Below are positions 1-8,140 of a DNA stretch of 64,000 bases, piece by piece (the first letter of the stretch is position 1; every line of letters starts with the position of its first letter). The notes beneath the pieces are model-generated. The model ran no database searches. It was given only the letters and a program-made list of their open reading frames with translations, and had not been told where the DNA came from. The DNA lies in the NCBI RefSeq assembly GCF_040659735.1, contig NZ_JBFANZ010000005.1, forward strand, positions 114,967 through 178,966, given 5' to 3'. The position numbers and the translations under genes are program-made. The DNA comes from Micromonospora_I sp040659735 (GTDB lineage: Bacteria; Actinomycetota; Actinomycetes; Mycobacteriales; Micromonosporaceae).

Positions 1-660
1 AACCCCACCGGAACGCAATGGCCGACGGCACTGCATGGGCAGGTACTCGAGGTGGTGCGCGAGCACGGCGCGTTCCTGGTCGAGGACGACTGGGCACACG
101 ACTTCGGCATCACCAGCACCCCGACGCCCGTGGCCGCCCACGACGACCGCGGACACGTCGTCTACCTGCGCTCGCTCACCAAGAGCGTGTCCCCGGCCAT
201 CCGCGTCGCCGCGGTAATCGCCCGCGGACCGGCGCGTGAACGGATCCTGGCCGATCGCGGGGCCGAGTCGATGTATGTCAGCAGCCTGCTCCAAACCGCG
301 GCGCTCGACATCGTCACCCAACCGGCCTGGCGCACACACCTCCGCGGCCTGCACCAGCAACTCGGCACACGGCGCGACCTTCTCGCCACCGCCCTGCAGG
401 AGCACGCACCACGAGCAGACATCGACCACGTGCCGGCAGGAGGCCTGAACCTGTGGGTACGCCTTCCCGACGGAACGGACGTCCACCAGCTCGCGTACGA
501 CTGCGAGAAAGCCGGACTGATCATCGCCCCCGGAACCGAATGGTTTCCCGCAGAACCCACCGGACCGTTCGTACGGCTCAACTACGCAGGGCCCAACCCC
601 GCAGCCTTCCCCGCCGGCGCGCGCATCCTCGGCCAGGCACTCGCGCACCAGCCGGCCTGA
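1..660 (+). CDS. MocR/PdxR-type GntR regulator, aminotransferase domain (5'-truncated)
   Basis: The reading frame is open from base 1, so only the C-terminal part of the protein is present. It begins with the fold-type I aminotransferase NPTG motif, continues with the EDDW...FG segment, and carries a PLP-lysine context (YLRSLTKSVSPAIRVA, about residues 56-71 of the visible part). The C-terminal segment with GLNLWVRLPDG and FVRLNYAG is typical of MocR regulators, in which an N-terminal GntR winged helix is fused to an aminotransferase-like domain that senses PLP or an amine. The helix-turn-helix part lies outside the window, so a plain aminotransferase cannot be fully excluded. The target gene is not identifiable here. 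Confidence 0.8.
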   Translation, partial: NPTGTQWPTALHGQVLEVVREHGAFLVEDDWAHDFGITSTPTPVAAHDDRGHVVYLRSLTKSVSPAIRVAAVIARGPARERILADRGAESMYVSSLLQTAALDIVTQPAWRTHLRGLHQQLGTRRDLLATALQEHAPRADIDHVPAGGLNLWVRLPDGTDVHQLAYDCEKAGLIIAPGTEWFPAEPTGPFVRLNYAGPNPAAFPAGARILGQALAHQPA

Positions 661-838
661 CACGCAACGGAGAGGGGGCGCGTACCCGGGGCATGGTCCG
701 GTAGCGAACGCTGATCACCGCCACGGCGGGACCGACCGACGGCTGAGGCCCGCGCTCCCCGGCTTTTCTGGTTCCGCAGGCGACCAGCTTGATCACACCA
801 TCCGTCGGTCGCCGTACCTGCTCCGTAACCTTGTCCGG

Positions 839-2077
839 GTGACAACGGTGCGGGAGAGAATCAGCGCGGTACTCAACGGGGCGATCGGCTACGAACGCGG
901 GCTGGACGCGCTGACCGTCATACCGTCGGCTGAGGTCGACCCCGTGCTGATCGCCGTCCTCCACGACGCGTTCACCGCGCTGTGGCAGGGCGGCTGGCAG
1001 CCGGTCGAGCTGCACCGGGTCGTTGCCCGACGGGGCGACACGATGCACGCCCACCTGGTGACAGACGCGGTCGCCGCGCACCTGCGGCAGTTCCCCCCGG
1101 CCGCCGTCGACGAGCGGTGGCTGGGACAGGCCGACGCGCTCGGCGCGCACGTCTGGTGGACCGACCCCGCCACGTACCTCGACGAGATCGCCACCCGCTG
1201 GAAGCTCGACCGGGTGGCCGTACTCGACGTGGTGTTGACCCTGCTCGCGACCCTGTCCGAACTGCCGCCCATCGAGGTGCTCGTCCCGCCGCCCGGAACC
1301 GCCCTTCCTCGCGGCCACCGCTCAGGCATCGGTGGATCGGGTGCACGCCGGCCGATCGACGTGCGGCTCCTGGACCGGGTGCGTGCACTGCTCGCCAAGG
1401 CCGAGTCGAGCACGTACCCGGCGGAGGCGGAGACGTACACCGCCAAGGCCCAGGAACTCGTCGCCCGACACAGCCTCGACGAGGCGCTGCTGGTCGCGCG
1501 GGGCGGCGGCGCGGAGGTCGTGCCCTTCGCGCGGCGGATCGGCGTGGACCATCCGTACGAGGACGAGAAGGCGACCCTGCTCGACGCCGTCGCCCGGGCC
1601 AACCGCTGCCACGCGGTATGGTCGCCAGAGCTCGGATTCGCTACCGTCTTCGGCTTCGACGCCGACATTGACGCGGTCGACCTGCTGCACACCTCGCTGC
1701 TGCTGCAGGCGCACCGGGCGATGGCACAAGCCGAACCGCCTGGCGGCAAGGCGGGCCGGGCCCGGCTGAAGACGTTCCGGCAGTCCTTCCTCGTGGCGTT
1801 CGCGGTGCGGATCGGTGAGCGGCTGGCCGGTGCCGCCGAGGCCGCCCTGGCCGACGCCACCCGGACCTCCGGCGAGGCCGGGACCGCCGACGCGCCCGAC
1901 CTGCTGCCGGTGCTCGCCTCCCGCGACGAGCAGGTTCACGAGGTCATGCGCAGCGTCTTCCCCCGCACGGTCCGGGCCCGGGGCAGCCGGGTCGACAGCC
2001 GCGAGGGCTGGGACTCCGGCCGGGCCGCCGCCGACCGTGCCGCCCTGCACACCCGGAACGCCGCGCAAAGCCGCTAG
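839..2077 (+). CDS. DUF2786 domain-containing protein
   Basis: A 412-residue protein starting at GTG. The central segment (about residues 178-218: RVRALLAKAESSTYPAEAE, then TAKAQELVARHSLDEALL) matches the DUF2786 signature, a short helical domain found mostly in actinobacteria. The following 170 residues resemble the domain that usually accompanies it. No signal peptide, membrane segment or catalytic motif is evident, and the biochemical function of the family is unknown. It stands alone, separated from the upstream MocR-type gene by 178 bp. The large antisense frames across it are composition shadows. Confidence 0.8.
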   Translation: MTTVRERISAVLNGAIGYERGLDALTVIPSAEVDPVLIAVLHDAFTALWQGGWQPVELHRVVARRGDTMHAHLVTDAVAAHLRQFPPAAVDERWLGQADALGAHVWWTDPATYLDEIATRWKLDRVAVLDVVLTLLATLSELPPIEVLVPPPGTALPRGHRSGIGGSGARRPIDVRLLDRVRALLAKAESSTYPAEAETYTAKAQELVARHSLDEALLVARGGGAEVVPFARRIGVDHPYEDEKATLLDAVARANRCHAVWSPELGFATVFGFDADIDAVDLLHTSLLLQAHRAMAQAEPPGGKAGRARLKTFRQSFLVAFAVRIGERLAGAAEAALADATRTSGEAGTADAPDLLPVLASRDEQVHEVMRSVFPRTVRARGSRVDSREGWDSGRAAADRAALHTRNAAQSR

Positions 2078-2085
2078 CCGCCGCT

Positions 2086-2313
2086 TCAGTCGACGCTGCC
2101 GCCCGCGCGCATCAGCGGGGTATCGAGAAACTCCTGTATCGGACGGGCGACCGTGCCGAACCCGAGTGAGGTGGTCACCTCGAGCTCGAGCGGGGAGGCC
2201 TGGGTGCGATCCGAAACCCTCGCGCGGTACCGCGTGAACCGATGAGCGCCAACGAGACCGACAAGGAGTGGCCCGTCATCGCGACCGCGGGCATCGATGT
2301 CGCCGAGGGCCAC
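2086..2313 (-). CDS. Small hypothetical protein or gene remnant
   Basis: A 75-codon frame convergent with the DUF2786 gene, ending 8 bp from it. The C-terminal part (SPLELEVTTSLGFGTVARPIQEFLDTPLMRAG) reads like real protein, but I cannot assign it to a family. No good ribosome binding site is visible before the ATG. It may be the surviving tail of a larger gene. Low confidence. Confidence 0.25.
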   Translation of the reverse strand: MALGDIDARGRDDGPLLVGLVGAHRFTRYRARVSDRTQASPLELEVTTSLGFGTVARPIQEFLDTPLMRAGGSVD

Positions 2314-2335
2314 GACGATCAGGTCGTCACATCGG

Positions 2336-2453
2336 TTGTACGGCTCTTCGCTTCGCGGTTATGGTGGAGGGGATGTGAGCCGCTGACACTTCCGCGCCCG
2401 CGACGAGGCACTGCCCGGCGGGCAACAGAGATGTATCTCTTCGGTGGTGTTGC
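2336..2453 (+). promoter_or_regulatory. Promoter and structured leader of the ABC-F gene
   Basis: A sigma70-like promoter can be read as TTGTAC (2336-2341), an 18-bp spacer and TATGGT (2360-2365), predicting a start near 2372 and a leader of about 80 nt. The leader contains a perfect hairpin TGCCC-ggc-GGGCA (2412-2424) and, right after it, a perfect inverted repeat AGAGAT-gt-ATCTCT (2427-2440), just before the weak ribosome-binding region. A three-codon frame GTG AGC CGC TGA begins at 2375. ABC-F resistance genes are often controlled by ribosome-mediated attenuation in the leader, so this layout is suggestive, but attenuation itself is inferred. Confidence 0.45.
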
Positions 2454-4061
2454 ATGCCCGCATCAGCTCTGCTCGCCCATGACCTCGTCCGCACCCTCGG
2501 CACCCGCCGCGTGCTCGACGGCGTCTCCCTCACCGCCGCCCCCGGCCACCGGATCGGGCTCATCGGCGAGAACGGCACCGGGAAATCGACGCTGCTACGG
2601 CTGCTCGCCGGGGCGGACGAGCCGGACGCCGGCACCGTCGTGCGCCCCGCCGACCTGGGCTTCCTGCACCAGGAGATGCCGTACGACCCAGCGGCGACGA
2701 TCACCGACGTGCTCGACGACGCCCTGCGCGAAGCCCGCGACGACCTCGCTGAACTCGACCGACTCACGCACGCCCTCGCCGCGACACCGGAGGGCTTCGA
2801 CGGATACACCGACCTGCTCGGCGCGTACGGAGAGCGGCTCGACCGCGCTCAGGAGCACGACGCGTGGGACGCCGACCGGCGTGCGGAGATCGTCCTCGCG
2901 GGACTCGGCCTCGGGCGGATTCCGCACGACCGTACGCTCGAGTCGCTCTCGGGCGGACAGCGCGGCCGGCTCGCGCTCGCCGCCCTCCTGGTCCGGCGCC
3001 CCACGGCGCTGCTGCTCGATGAGCCCACCAACCACCTCGACGACGACGCCGCGGCCTTCGTGGAAGCGCAGCTGCGTGGCCTGCCCGGCGTCGTCGTGGT
3101 GGCGAGCCACGACCGGGCCTTCCTCGACGCCGCCTGCACGGACCTGATCGACCTCGACCCGGCGGTGGAGGGCCCGACCCGCTACGGCGGCAACTACACG
3201 GCGTACCAGTCGGAGAAGCGTGCCGAGCGGGAACGCTGGCAGCGGCGCTTCGACGACGAACAGGAAGAGCTGAACGATCTGCGCCGGGTGGTCGCGGTGA
3301 CCGCGCGTCAGGTCGCGCCGGGCCACGGCCCGCGGGACAGCGAGAAGATGGGCTACGGGCACACCGCCGGCCGGGTGCAGAACCAGATCTCGCGGCGGGT
3401 TCGCAACGCTGCCCGTCGGCTCGACGAACTGGAGCGCGACCAGGTGCGCAGACCGCCGGAACCGCTGCGTTTACGGGCGCCGGCGTTCGCCACCACCGCC
3501 ACCGACGGGATCGTGATGGCGCTCCGTGACGTCCGGGTGCCGGGTCGACTCACCCTCGACCGCCTCGACGTGTCGGCCACCGACCGTCTGCTGGTCACCG
3601 GAGCGAACGGAACCGGCAAGTCGACGCTGCTCGCGGTGCTGGCGGGGCGGCTGGAAGCTGCCGGTGAGGTCCGCCGGCGGCGGGGCCTGCGGGTCGGTCT
3701 GCTGACCCAGGACACCGTTTTCGACCGGCCGGACCGCACCGCCCAGGAGACCTACGAGCTGGAATTGGGCGCCGAGCGCGCCGGGTCCGTACCGCTGGGC
3801 TCCCTCGGCCTGATCGCCCCGCGCGACGCACGCAGGCCGGTCGGTGAGCTGTCGGTCGGCCAGCGGCGTCGGCTCGCGTTGGCGCTGCTGGTGGCCGACC
3901 CGCCCGAGTTGCTGCTGCTGGACGAGCCCACCAACCACCTCGCACCCGGGCTCTGCGACGAACTGGAAGAGGCTCTCGGGACGGGTCCCGGCGCCGTCGT
4001 GATGGCCAGCCATGATCGCTGGTTGCGGTCCCGCTGGCCGGGGCAGGAAGTCCGATTGTGA
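2454..4061 (+). CDS. ABC-F family ATPase, antibiotic-resistance (ribosomal protection) type
   Basis: A 535-residue soluble protein with two ABC ATPase domains and no membrane segments, the ABC-F layout. Domain 1 has Walker A GENGTGKST, signature LSGGQRGR and Walker B LLLDEPTNHLDDD. Domain 2 has GANGTGKST, LSVGQRRR and LLLLDEPTNHLAPG. The charged inter-domain linker (about residues 245-330, including KMGYGHTAGRVQNQISRRVRN) resembles the linkers of actinobacterial antibiotic-resistance ABC-F proteins, which enter the ribosomal E site and dislodge drugs such as macrolides, lincosamides or streptogramins. No biosynthetic cluster adjoins it, so it is probably an intrinsic resistance gene. Which drug it acts on cannot be read from sequence. 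Confidence 0.85.
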   Translation: MPASALLAHDLVRTLGTRRVLDGVSLTAAPGHRIGLIGENGTGKSTLLRLLAGADEPDAGTVVRPADLGFLHQEMPYDPAATITDVLDDALREARDDLAELDRLTHALAATPEGFDGYTDLLGAYGERLDRAQEHDAWDADRRAEIVLAGLGLGRIPHDRTLESLSGGQRGRLALAALLVRRPTALLLDEPTNHLDDDAAAFVEAQLRGLPGVVVVASHDRAFLDAACTDLIDLDPAVEGPTRYGGNYTAYQSEKRAERERWQRRFDDEQEELNDLRRVVAVTARQVAPGHGPRDSEKMGYGHTAGRVQNQISRRVRNAARRLDELERDQVRRPPEPLRLRAPAFATTATDGIVMALRDVRVPGRLTLDRLDVSATDRLLVTGANGTGKSTLLAVLAGRLEAAGEVRRRRGLRVGLLTQDTVFDRPDRTAQETYELELGAERAGSVPLGSLGLIAPRDARRPVGELSVGQRRRLALALLVADPPELLLLDEPTNHLAPGLCDELEEALGTGPGAVVMASHDRWLRSRWPGQEVRL

Positions 4062-4067
4062 GCGCGA

Positions 4068-4085
4068 CCCTCCTCGGCCGGAGGG
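4068..4085. terminator. Possible bidirectional terminator
   Basis: Inverted repeat CCCTCC-tcggcc-GGAGGG sits in the 48-bp gap between the convergent ABC-F and lipoprotein genes. The stem is only 6 bp and has no U tract, so this rests on position as much as on structure. Confidence 0.3.
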
Positions 4086-4109
4086 CGGTCGTTCAGATGG
4101 GCTGGCGTT

Positions 4110-4736
4110 TCAGCCGACGCCCCGCATCGGAGCTGGACGGTCGCGAAGCCCGGGGCGGCCCACGGCGCCTTCCCGGGCGGCACGGAAGACGATCGTTGTG
4201 CTGAAGGTGGCGCCGTCGACCTGGTAGGCGTAGCAACCCGGCCCGTCGACAACTGTCGTTGCCGGTATGTCGTTCTCCGACGTGCTCAGGTCGGCGTAGT
4301 GGCCGCCGTCGCGCTCCTCGCCGCGGTAGGAGAACGTGACGCTCGCGGTTCCCTTACCGTCGATCCGGCCAGCCCGGACGAGGACAGGTCCAATGTAGCC
4401 GGTGCTGATCCAACGGACCTTCTTCACGTAGCTGCCGTTGGACCCGGCGTCCTGGTCCCGCAGTTCCAGGACGGTACCTTCCATGAAGTAGTCGGCCACC
4501 GGGTACAGCGGGCCCCCGCCGAGCACCGCTGTCGCCACGCCGGGGCCCGACCAGGACTGGCGAGGGGTCGTCGGACATTCGGCGCCGGCGGCGACGGTGG
4601 GCAGTCGCAGCGGCCGGACGGGCAGCGCCCCCGGGGGTGTGGAACGCGGCGCGCCTGGATCTGTGGGTGCCGGATCGTCACACGCGGCGAAGACGGGCAG
4701 AGCCAGCACGGTGAGCAGAAGAGCGCGACCTCTCAT
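4110..4736 (-). CDS. Putative secreted lipoprotein
   Basis: A 208-residue protein with a classical lipoprotein signal: basic MRGR, hydrophobic LLLTVLALPVF, then the lipobox FAAC with the lipidated cysteine at about residue 19, followed by a Pro/Thr/Asp-rich linker. The mature part has no motif I recognise. It contains a segment around DYFMEGTVLELRDQDAG and a paired-cysteine context (AECP... and ...GPGCYAY) and is probably a beta-rich extracellular domain anchored on the outer face of the membrane. It is convergent with the ABC-F gene and a monocistron. Function unknown. Confidence 0.7.
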   Translation of the reverse strand: MRGRALLLTVLALPVFAACDDPAPTDPGAPRSTPPGALPVRPLRLPTVAAGAECPTTPRQSWSGPGVATAVLGGGPLYPVADYFMEGTVLELRDQDAGSNGSYVKKVRWISTGYIGPVLVRAGRIDGKGTASVTFSYRGEERDGGHYADLSTSENDIPATTVVDGPGCYAYQVDGATFSTTIVFRAAREGAVGRPGLRDRPAPMRGVG

Positions 4737-4857
4737 ACGTCAAGGACTCGTACGGTCGGGGGAACGGTTGCGTGACGCGCCGTTTCTTCGGCTCGACGGA
4801 CGTGTCGAACGTGGTCCCGGTGCAGGTGAGCTCGCGCGGGCGATCTCGGAAAAGACG

Positions 4858-5829
4858 TCACGGGTTCCGTGATCGGCGGGCCGGCGTGGGCGCGGTGGTG
4901 CGTCCCGGTACGCGCCGCTCGCGGGGTCTGCGCGACCGGTGGAAGGCAGGTCGCCGCGGTAGCCGCCGGGTGTTGCAGGGGCGGCGCATCGCGGGTGTGG
5001 CGGGCGTGGCGAGCAGCAGGACACCGAGGATGGCGAGCGCCGTGGCGAGTACGGCGACGACCGTCGCGCGCGGGGTCAGTGCCGTGTTCTGGCGGAGTAG
5101 CACGAATCCGACCACCGCTGCGGTGACGGGGTTGGCGATGGTCAGGGTGGCCAGTGGGGCGCCGAGTCCGGTTTGGTAGGCGGCCTGCGACAGCAGCAGC
5201 CCGCCGACGGAGAGGACGGCGACCGCGGCTGCCGTGGCGGCGGTCGTGGCGTCGGGGATCGCGCCTGACGCCGGGTCGGTGAGGCGCAGCATGACGGTCT
5301 GGGTGAGCACCGAGGAGATACCGAAGGCGATCCCGCTGGCGGTCGCGAGGCGCAGGCCACGGGCACGGGCGGACGCGTTGCTGGCGCGACCCAGCACCGT
5401 GATGGCGGCGGCGGTCAGGACGCTGAGTGCGACGATCCCGGGGGTGTCGAGTGCTTCGGTGGGTGCCCCGGTGTCGACGGCGAGCAGCAGTCCGCCGAGT
5501 CCGGTGAGGGTGGCTGTCGCACCCCGCCATTCGCGTCCGGTGACCCGCCGTCCGGTGACCGCTGCGCCGATGGGCAGCGCGAGGACCAGGGTCAGCGCGC
5601 CGAGAGGTTGCACGACGGCCAGCGAGGCGTATCGCAGCGCCACGATGTGCAGGACGGCGCCGCCGGCGTTGAGGCTGACGGAGCCCCACCAGCGCGCGGA
5701 GCGGAGCAGCGCCCAGGGGTTCGCCGGGCGGCGTGACCGTGCGGCGAAACGCTCCTGGGCGACGGCGGAGAGCGCGTACGCGATCGCGGAGAGCACGGAC
5801 AGCGCGACGGCCGTCAGTGTCGCGGTCAT
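4858..5829 (-). CDS. DMT-superfamily (EamA-like) transporter
   Basis: About 323 residues from the ATG at 5829 (the frame extends upstream, but this start overlaps the preceding gene by ATGA and is followed directly by a membrane helix). The protein has about nine to ten hydrophobic helices in two EamA-like halves, with conserved small-residue stretches such as LRYASLAVVQPLGALTLVLALP in half 1 and LGAPLATLTIANPVTAAVVGFVLL in half 2. The C-terminal 45 residues are Arg/Pro-rich and cytoplasmic. The drug/metabolite transporter superfamily moves metabolites or drugs across the inner membrane; the substrate is unknown. It is the last gene of a TetR-led operon, so it is likely an inducible exporter. 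Confidence 0.75.
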   Translation of the reverse strand: MTATLTAVALSVLSAIAYALSAVAQERFAARSRRPANPWALLRSARWWGSVSLNAGGAVLHIVALRYASLAVVQPLGALTLVLALPIGAAVTGRRVTGREWRGATATLTGLGGLLLAVDTGAPTEALDTPGIVALSVLTAAAITVLGRASNASARARGLRLATASGIAFGISSVLTQTVMLRLTDPASGAIPDATTAATAAAVAVLSVGGLLLSQAAYQTGLGAPLATLTIANPVTAAVVGFVLLRQNTALTPRATVVAVLATALAILGVLLLATPATPAMRRPCNTRRLPRRPAFHRSRRPRERRVPGRTTAPTPARRSRNP

Positions 5830-6026
5830 GCCGGCGCCGCGCTGGCGTTGCCGACCGCCGTCACCACGTTGCCGTCGATCGCGAGCCGGCCGAGCTTGTA
5901 CGCGGCGAACAGGGCGGCCACCAGCCGCAGCTCGCGCACCGGGCGGGGGCGCGCAGGGACGCGGCGTACGTGCGCCGTGGTGGCGGACTCCGGCGACAGG
6001 ATGAAGCCGGCGAACACGCTGATCAT
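5826..6026 (-). CDS. Small membrane-associated protein, possible truncated PAP2-family N-terminus
   Basis: A 66-codon gene locked between two neighbours by four-base ATGA overlaps at both ends, which argues that it is translated. The second half (VRELRLVAALFAAYKLGRLAIDGN) resembles the first helix region of actinobacterial PAP2 phosphatases, but the catalytic PAP2 motifs are absent, so it could be a remnant or a small accessory peptide. It has one hydrophobic segment. The similarity is from memory and not tested; the function is unknown. Confidence 0.45.
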   Translation of the reverse strand: MISVFAGFILSPESATTAHVRRVPARPRPVRELRLVAALFAAYKLGRLAIDGNVVTAVGNASAAPA

Positions 6027-6622
6027 GGTACGGGCAGGCCGTGGCTGACCTGGTCGAAAGCGTCGTCGATGAGGTCAGACAGCGTCGCGTCGCTGCACCC
6101 CTCCGACCACATGTCGAGGGCGGTCTTGAAACAGGAGGCCGAAACGGCGGCGAGGAGTCCGGGATAGAGGTCGCGCCTGGCATCGGTGCCGGTGCGCTCG
6201 GCGATGAGCTCGACGAGCTGCTGGTGCATGGCTTCGAAGACGGTCAGGTGCTGGGCCAGTAACGCGGGATTGTCCTTGACCAGCCGCATGAAGGCGACGA
6301 TCTGGTGCTCTTCCTGCCTCGGCGGTTCGATCACCGTGCCCACCACGGCCCGCAACGACTGCCAGATCGGCTCGTCGGCCGGCCGCGACCGCAGCGCGTC
6401 CGCGATGTCGGTGACGCGCTGCTGCAGTTCCGCGACGATCGCCTCCTCCTTGCTGGAGAAGTAGTTGCGGAAGGTGCGTGGCGAGACGTCGGCGGCCTCG
6501 GCGATGGCCTCCGGCGTCAGGGAATCGAGACCATGTTCGACGGCGAGTCGCAGCGCGGCGCGACTGAGCGCGAGTCGGGTCGCGAGTTTTTTGCGCTCGC
6601 GAAGGCTCATCTCACCGGTCAT
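6023..6622 (-). CDS. TetR-family transcriptional regulator
   Basis: A 199-residue regulator from the ATG at 6622. The N-terminal helix-turn-helix (TRLALSRAALRLAVEHG, then TPEAIAEAADVSPRTFRNYFSSKEEAI, about residues 15-60) is the TetR_N signature. The ligand domain is all-helical and unassigned. A start 30 bases further upstream is possible but would fall inside the operator repeats, so 6622 is preferred. It overlaps the 66-codon gene by ATGA and heads an operon ending in a DMT exporter, the usual repressor-pump arrangement. Confidence 0.85.
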   Translation of the reverse strand: MTGEMSLRERKKLATRLALSRAALRLAVEHGLDSLTPEAIAEAADVSPRTFRNYFSSKEEAIVAELQQRVTDIADALRSRPADEPIWQSLRAVVGTVIEPPRQEEHQIVAFMRLVKDNPALLAQHLTVFEAMHQQLVELIAERTGTDARRDLYPGLLAAVSASCFKTALDMWSEGCSDATLSDLIDDAFDQVSHGLPVP

Positions 6623-6644
6623 GCGCCCAACACTAACAGCAGAT

Positions 6645-6680
6645 CTTGCCAAGCTGGCAAGTTTTCCACCTTGGCAAGTT
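6645..6680. promoter_or_regulatory. TetR operator repeats
   Basis: A perfect inverted repeat CTTGCCA-agc-TGGCAAG (6645-6661) is followed 9 bp later by another half-site, TTGGCAAG (6671-6678). It lies 23 bp upstream of the TetR start, as expected for an autoregulatory operator. Confidence 0.6.
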
Positions 6681-6746
6681 GGTGTGCCGTCTCACAATGC
6701 TGGGCACCCGGCCCGGGTCACCGTCGTCCGCGCGCCGATCGGCGTG

Positions 6747-7718
6747 TCATGCCGAGCTCCGATCGCTGCCCGGGGCGGCGCGGGAAACACCGGCGGCCGG
6801 GGGGCGCTCGTAGCTCGGTACCGGTCGGCTGTGTGGACGCACCCAGGCCCCGTCCTGCACGAACTGGTGCAGCTCCGTGGCGCCCGGCGACCGGGCGGGT
6901 GAGGTCTTCCGGTGCTCGGTCACGGCCAGCAGCTCAGCCGCCGTGAGTGCGAGGTCGGCATCGGTACGGTGCCGGTGAGCGCGTGCGCCGAGGTGAACCT
7001 GCGCGATCGCGTCGATGCCGTGCAGGGACGCGGTGTCCACAAGCGTGGAAATCTCGACTCCGTACCCGACCGGGATGCTCAGCGATTCCATGAGCTCGCG
7101 CCTGGCCGCCCACTCCCCGGCGAGCGGCTGCACGACGCCGGCCAGCTCCGGCCAGTACAGGCTCAACAGCGGGCGTGCCACCAGCTCCGTGACGCGCCCG
7201 CCGTCGGGTGAGGTCGAACCGTCGGTCCCGGTACGAAGTCGGGTGTAGGCGGCCCGGACCAGCAGCGTGCCGGGGTCGGCGAGCAGTGGTCCGAGCAGAC
7301 CGGTCACGAAGTGCGGCCCCCACTGGGTGAGGTCGGCGTCAACGAAGACCAGCAGATCGCCGCTGGTGACGAAGAGTGATTTCCAGAGTGCTTCACCCTT
7401 GCCGTGGTGGTTGCCCTGTTCGGGGAGGATGTCACTGGCTCGATACACCGTCGCGCCGGACCGCTCGGCAAGTGTCGCCGTGGCGTCACTGGAGTTGGAA
7501 TCGATGACGACGAGCTCGTCGAGCAGCGGAGCGTCCTTCACGAGAGCCGTGTGCAGCCCGGTCACTATCTCGGAGATGGTTGTCGCTTCGTCCCGCGCGG
7601 GAATCACCAGGCTGATCCGCAGGCCCTGACGGAACTTGCCGTCGAGTAAGCGGTCCAGCGGCCAGTCGTGCCACGTCGAGCTTCGCTCACGAAACCACGT
7701 CAATGCCCGGTCGTGCAT
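6747..7718 (-). CDS. gpgS: Glucosyl-3-phosphoglycerate synthase
   Basis: A 323-residue GT-A fold glycosyltransferase. It has the nucleotide-binding start SLVIPARDEATTISEIV, the metal/UDP motif VDADL (about residue 137), and the family's conserved loop around GNHHGKGEALWKS. The later segment EWAARRELMESLSIPVGYGVEI is also characteristic. GpgS transfers glucose from NDP-glucose to 3-phosphoglycerate, the first step of glucosylglycerate and, in mycobacteria, methylglucose lipopolysaccharide synthesis. Its start is preceded by a plausible GAGGA. No companion phosphatase (gpgP) is adjacent. It is divergent from the gluconate operon. Confidence 0.85.
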   Translation of the reverse strand: MHDRALTWFRERSSTWHDWPLDRLLDGKFRQGLRISLVIPARDEATTISEIVTGLHTALVKDAPLLDELVVIDSNSSDATATLAERSGATVYRASDILPEQGNHHGKGEALWKSLFVTSGDLLVFVDADLTQWGPHFVTGLLGPLLADPGTLLVRAAYTRLRTGTDGSTSPDGGRVTELVARPLLSLYWPELAGVVQPLAGEWAARRELMESLSIPVGYGVEISTLVDTASLHGIDAIAQVHLGARAHRHRTDADLALTAAELLAVTEHRKTSPARSPGATELHQFVQDGAWVRPHSRPVPSYERPPAAGVSRAAPGSDRSSA

Positions 7719-8140
7719 CTGGTCGGTCCTCGCAGTATGTCAATGGCTCGCTCCAGCCGGCCCGTCGCCACGTCCGGTGCGGCGCGTTGCCCCGGACGAT
7801 GACGGCAGAGGGCGGGGCGGCGTCGGTTTTCGGGCATCGCGTGCGGCGGGTCGGGTATGGCACACGGCGCCCCGCCGCCGCGCTCGGACGTCATCGCATT
7901 CGTACGATACATCTTGATCATCTGGTGCTGATCGGCCGGATCGGACATATTGCCGCACCCCGGGGACGCGCGGCGAGCACCGGCGCGGCATCACCCCGGC
8001 TGGTCACCCCGACCGTGTCGCAGGACCGACCGACGGACGGTGATCGCGGGGGAGCGTGGTCGCCGCCCCGCGTCCGACACGTCGGTGGAGAAAAATGCCT
8101 CGGACTGGTTTGACGCCCACCCGGGTCGGTACCCCCGCGC
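7719..8140. other. Divergent intergenic region gpgS/gntK
   Basis: 422 bp without a convincing gene. It must hold the promoters of gpgS (minus) and gntK (plus). An AT-richer patch with short palindromes (CGTACG, 7901-7906; TGATCA, 7915-7920) lies near the middle and could be a regulator site, but no specific factor can be named. Confidence 0.4.

Noticed and set aside
4733..5689. Minus-strand frame of 318 codons overlapping the DMT transporter in another frame
   Set aside because: His/Arg-rich shadow; the transporter frame has clear membrane helices.
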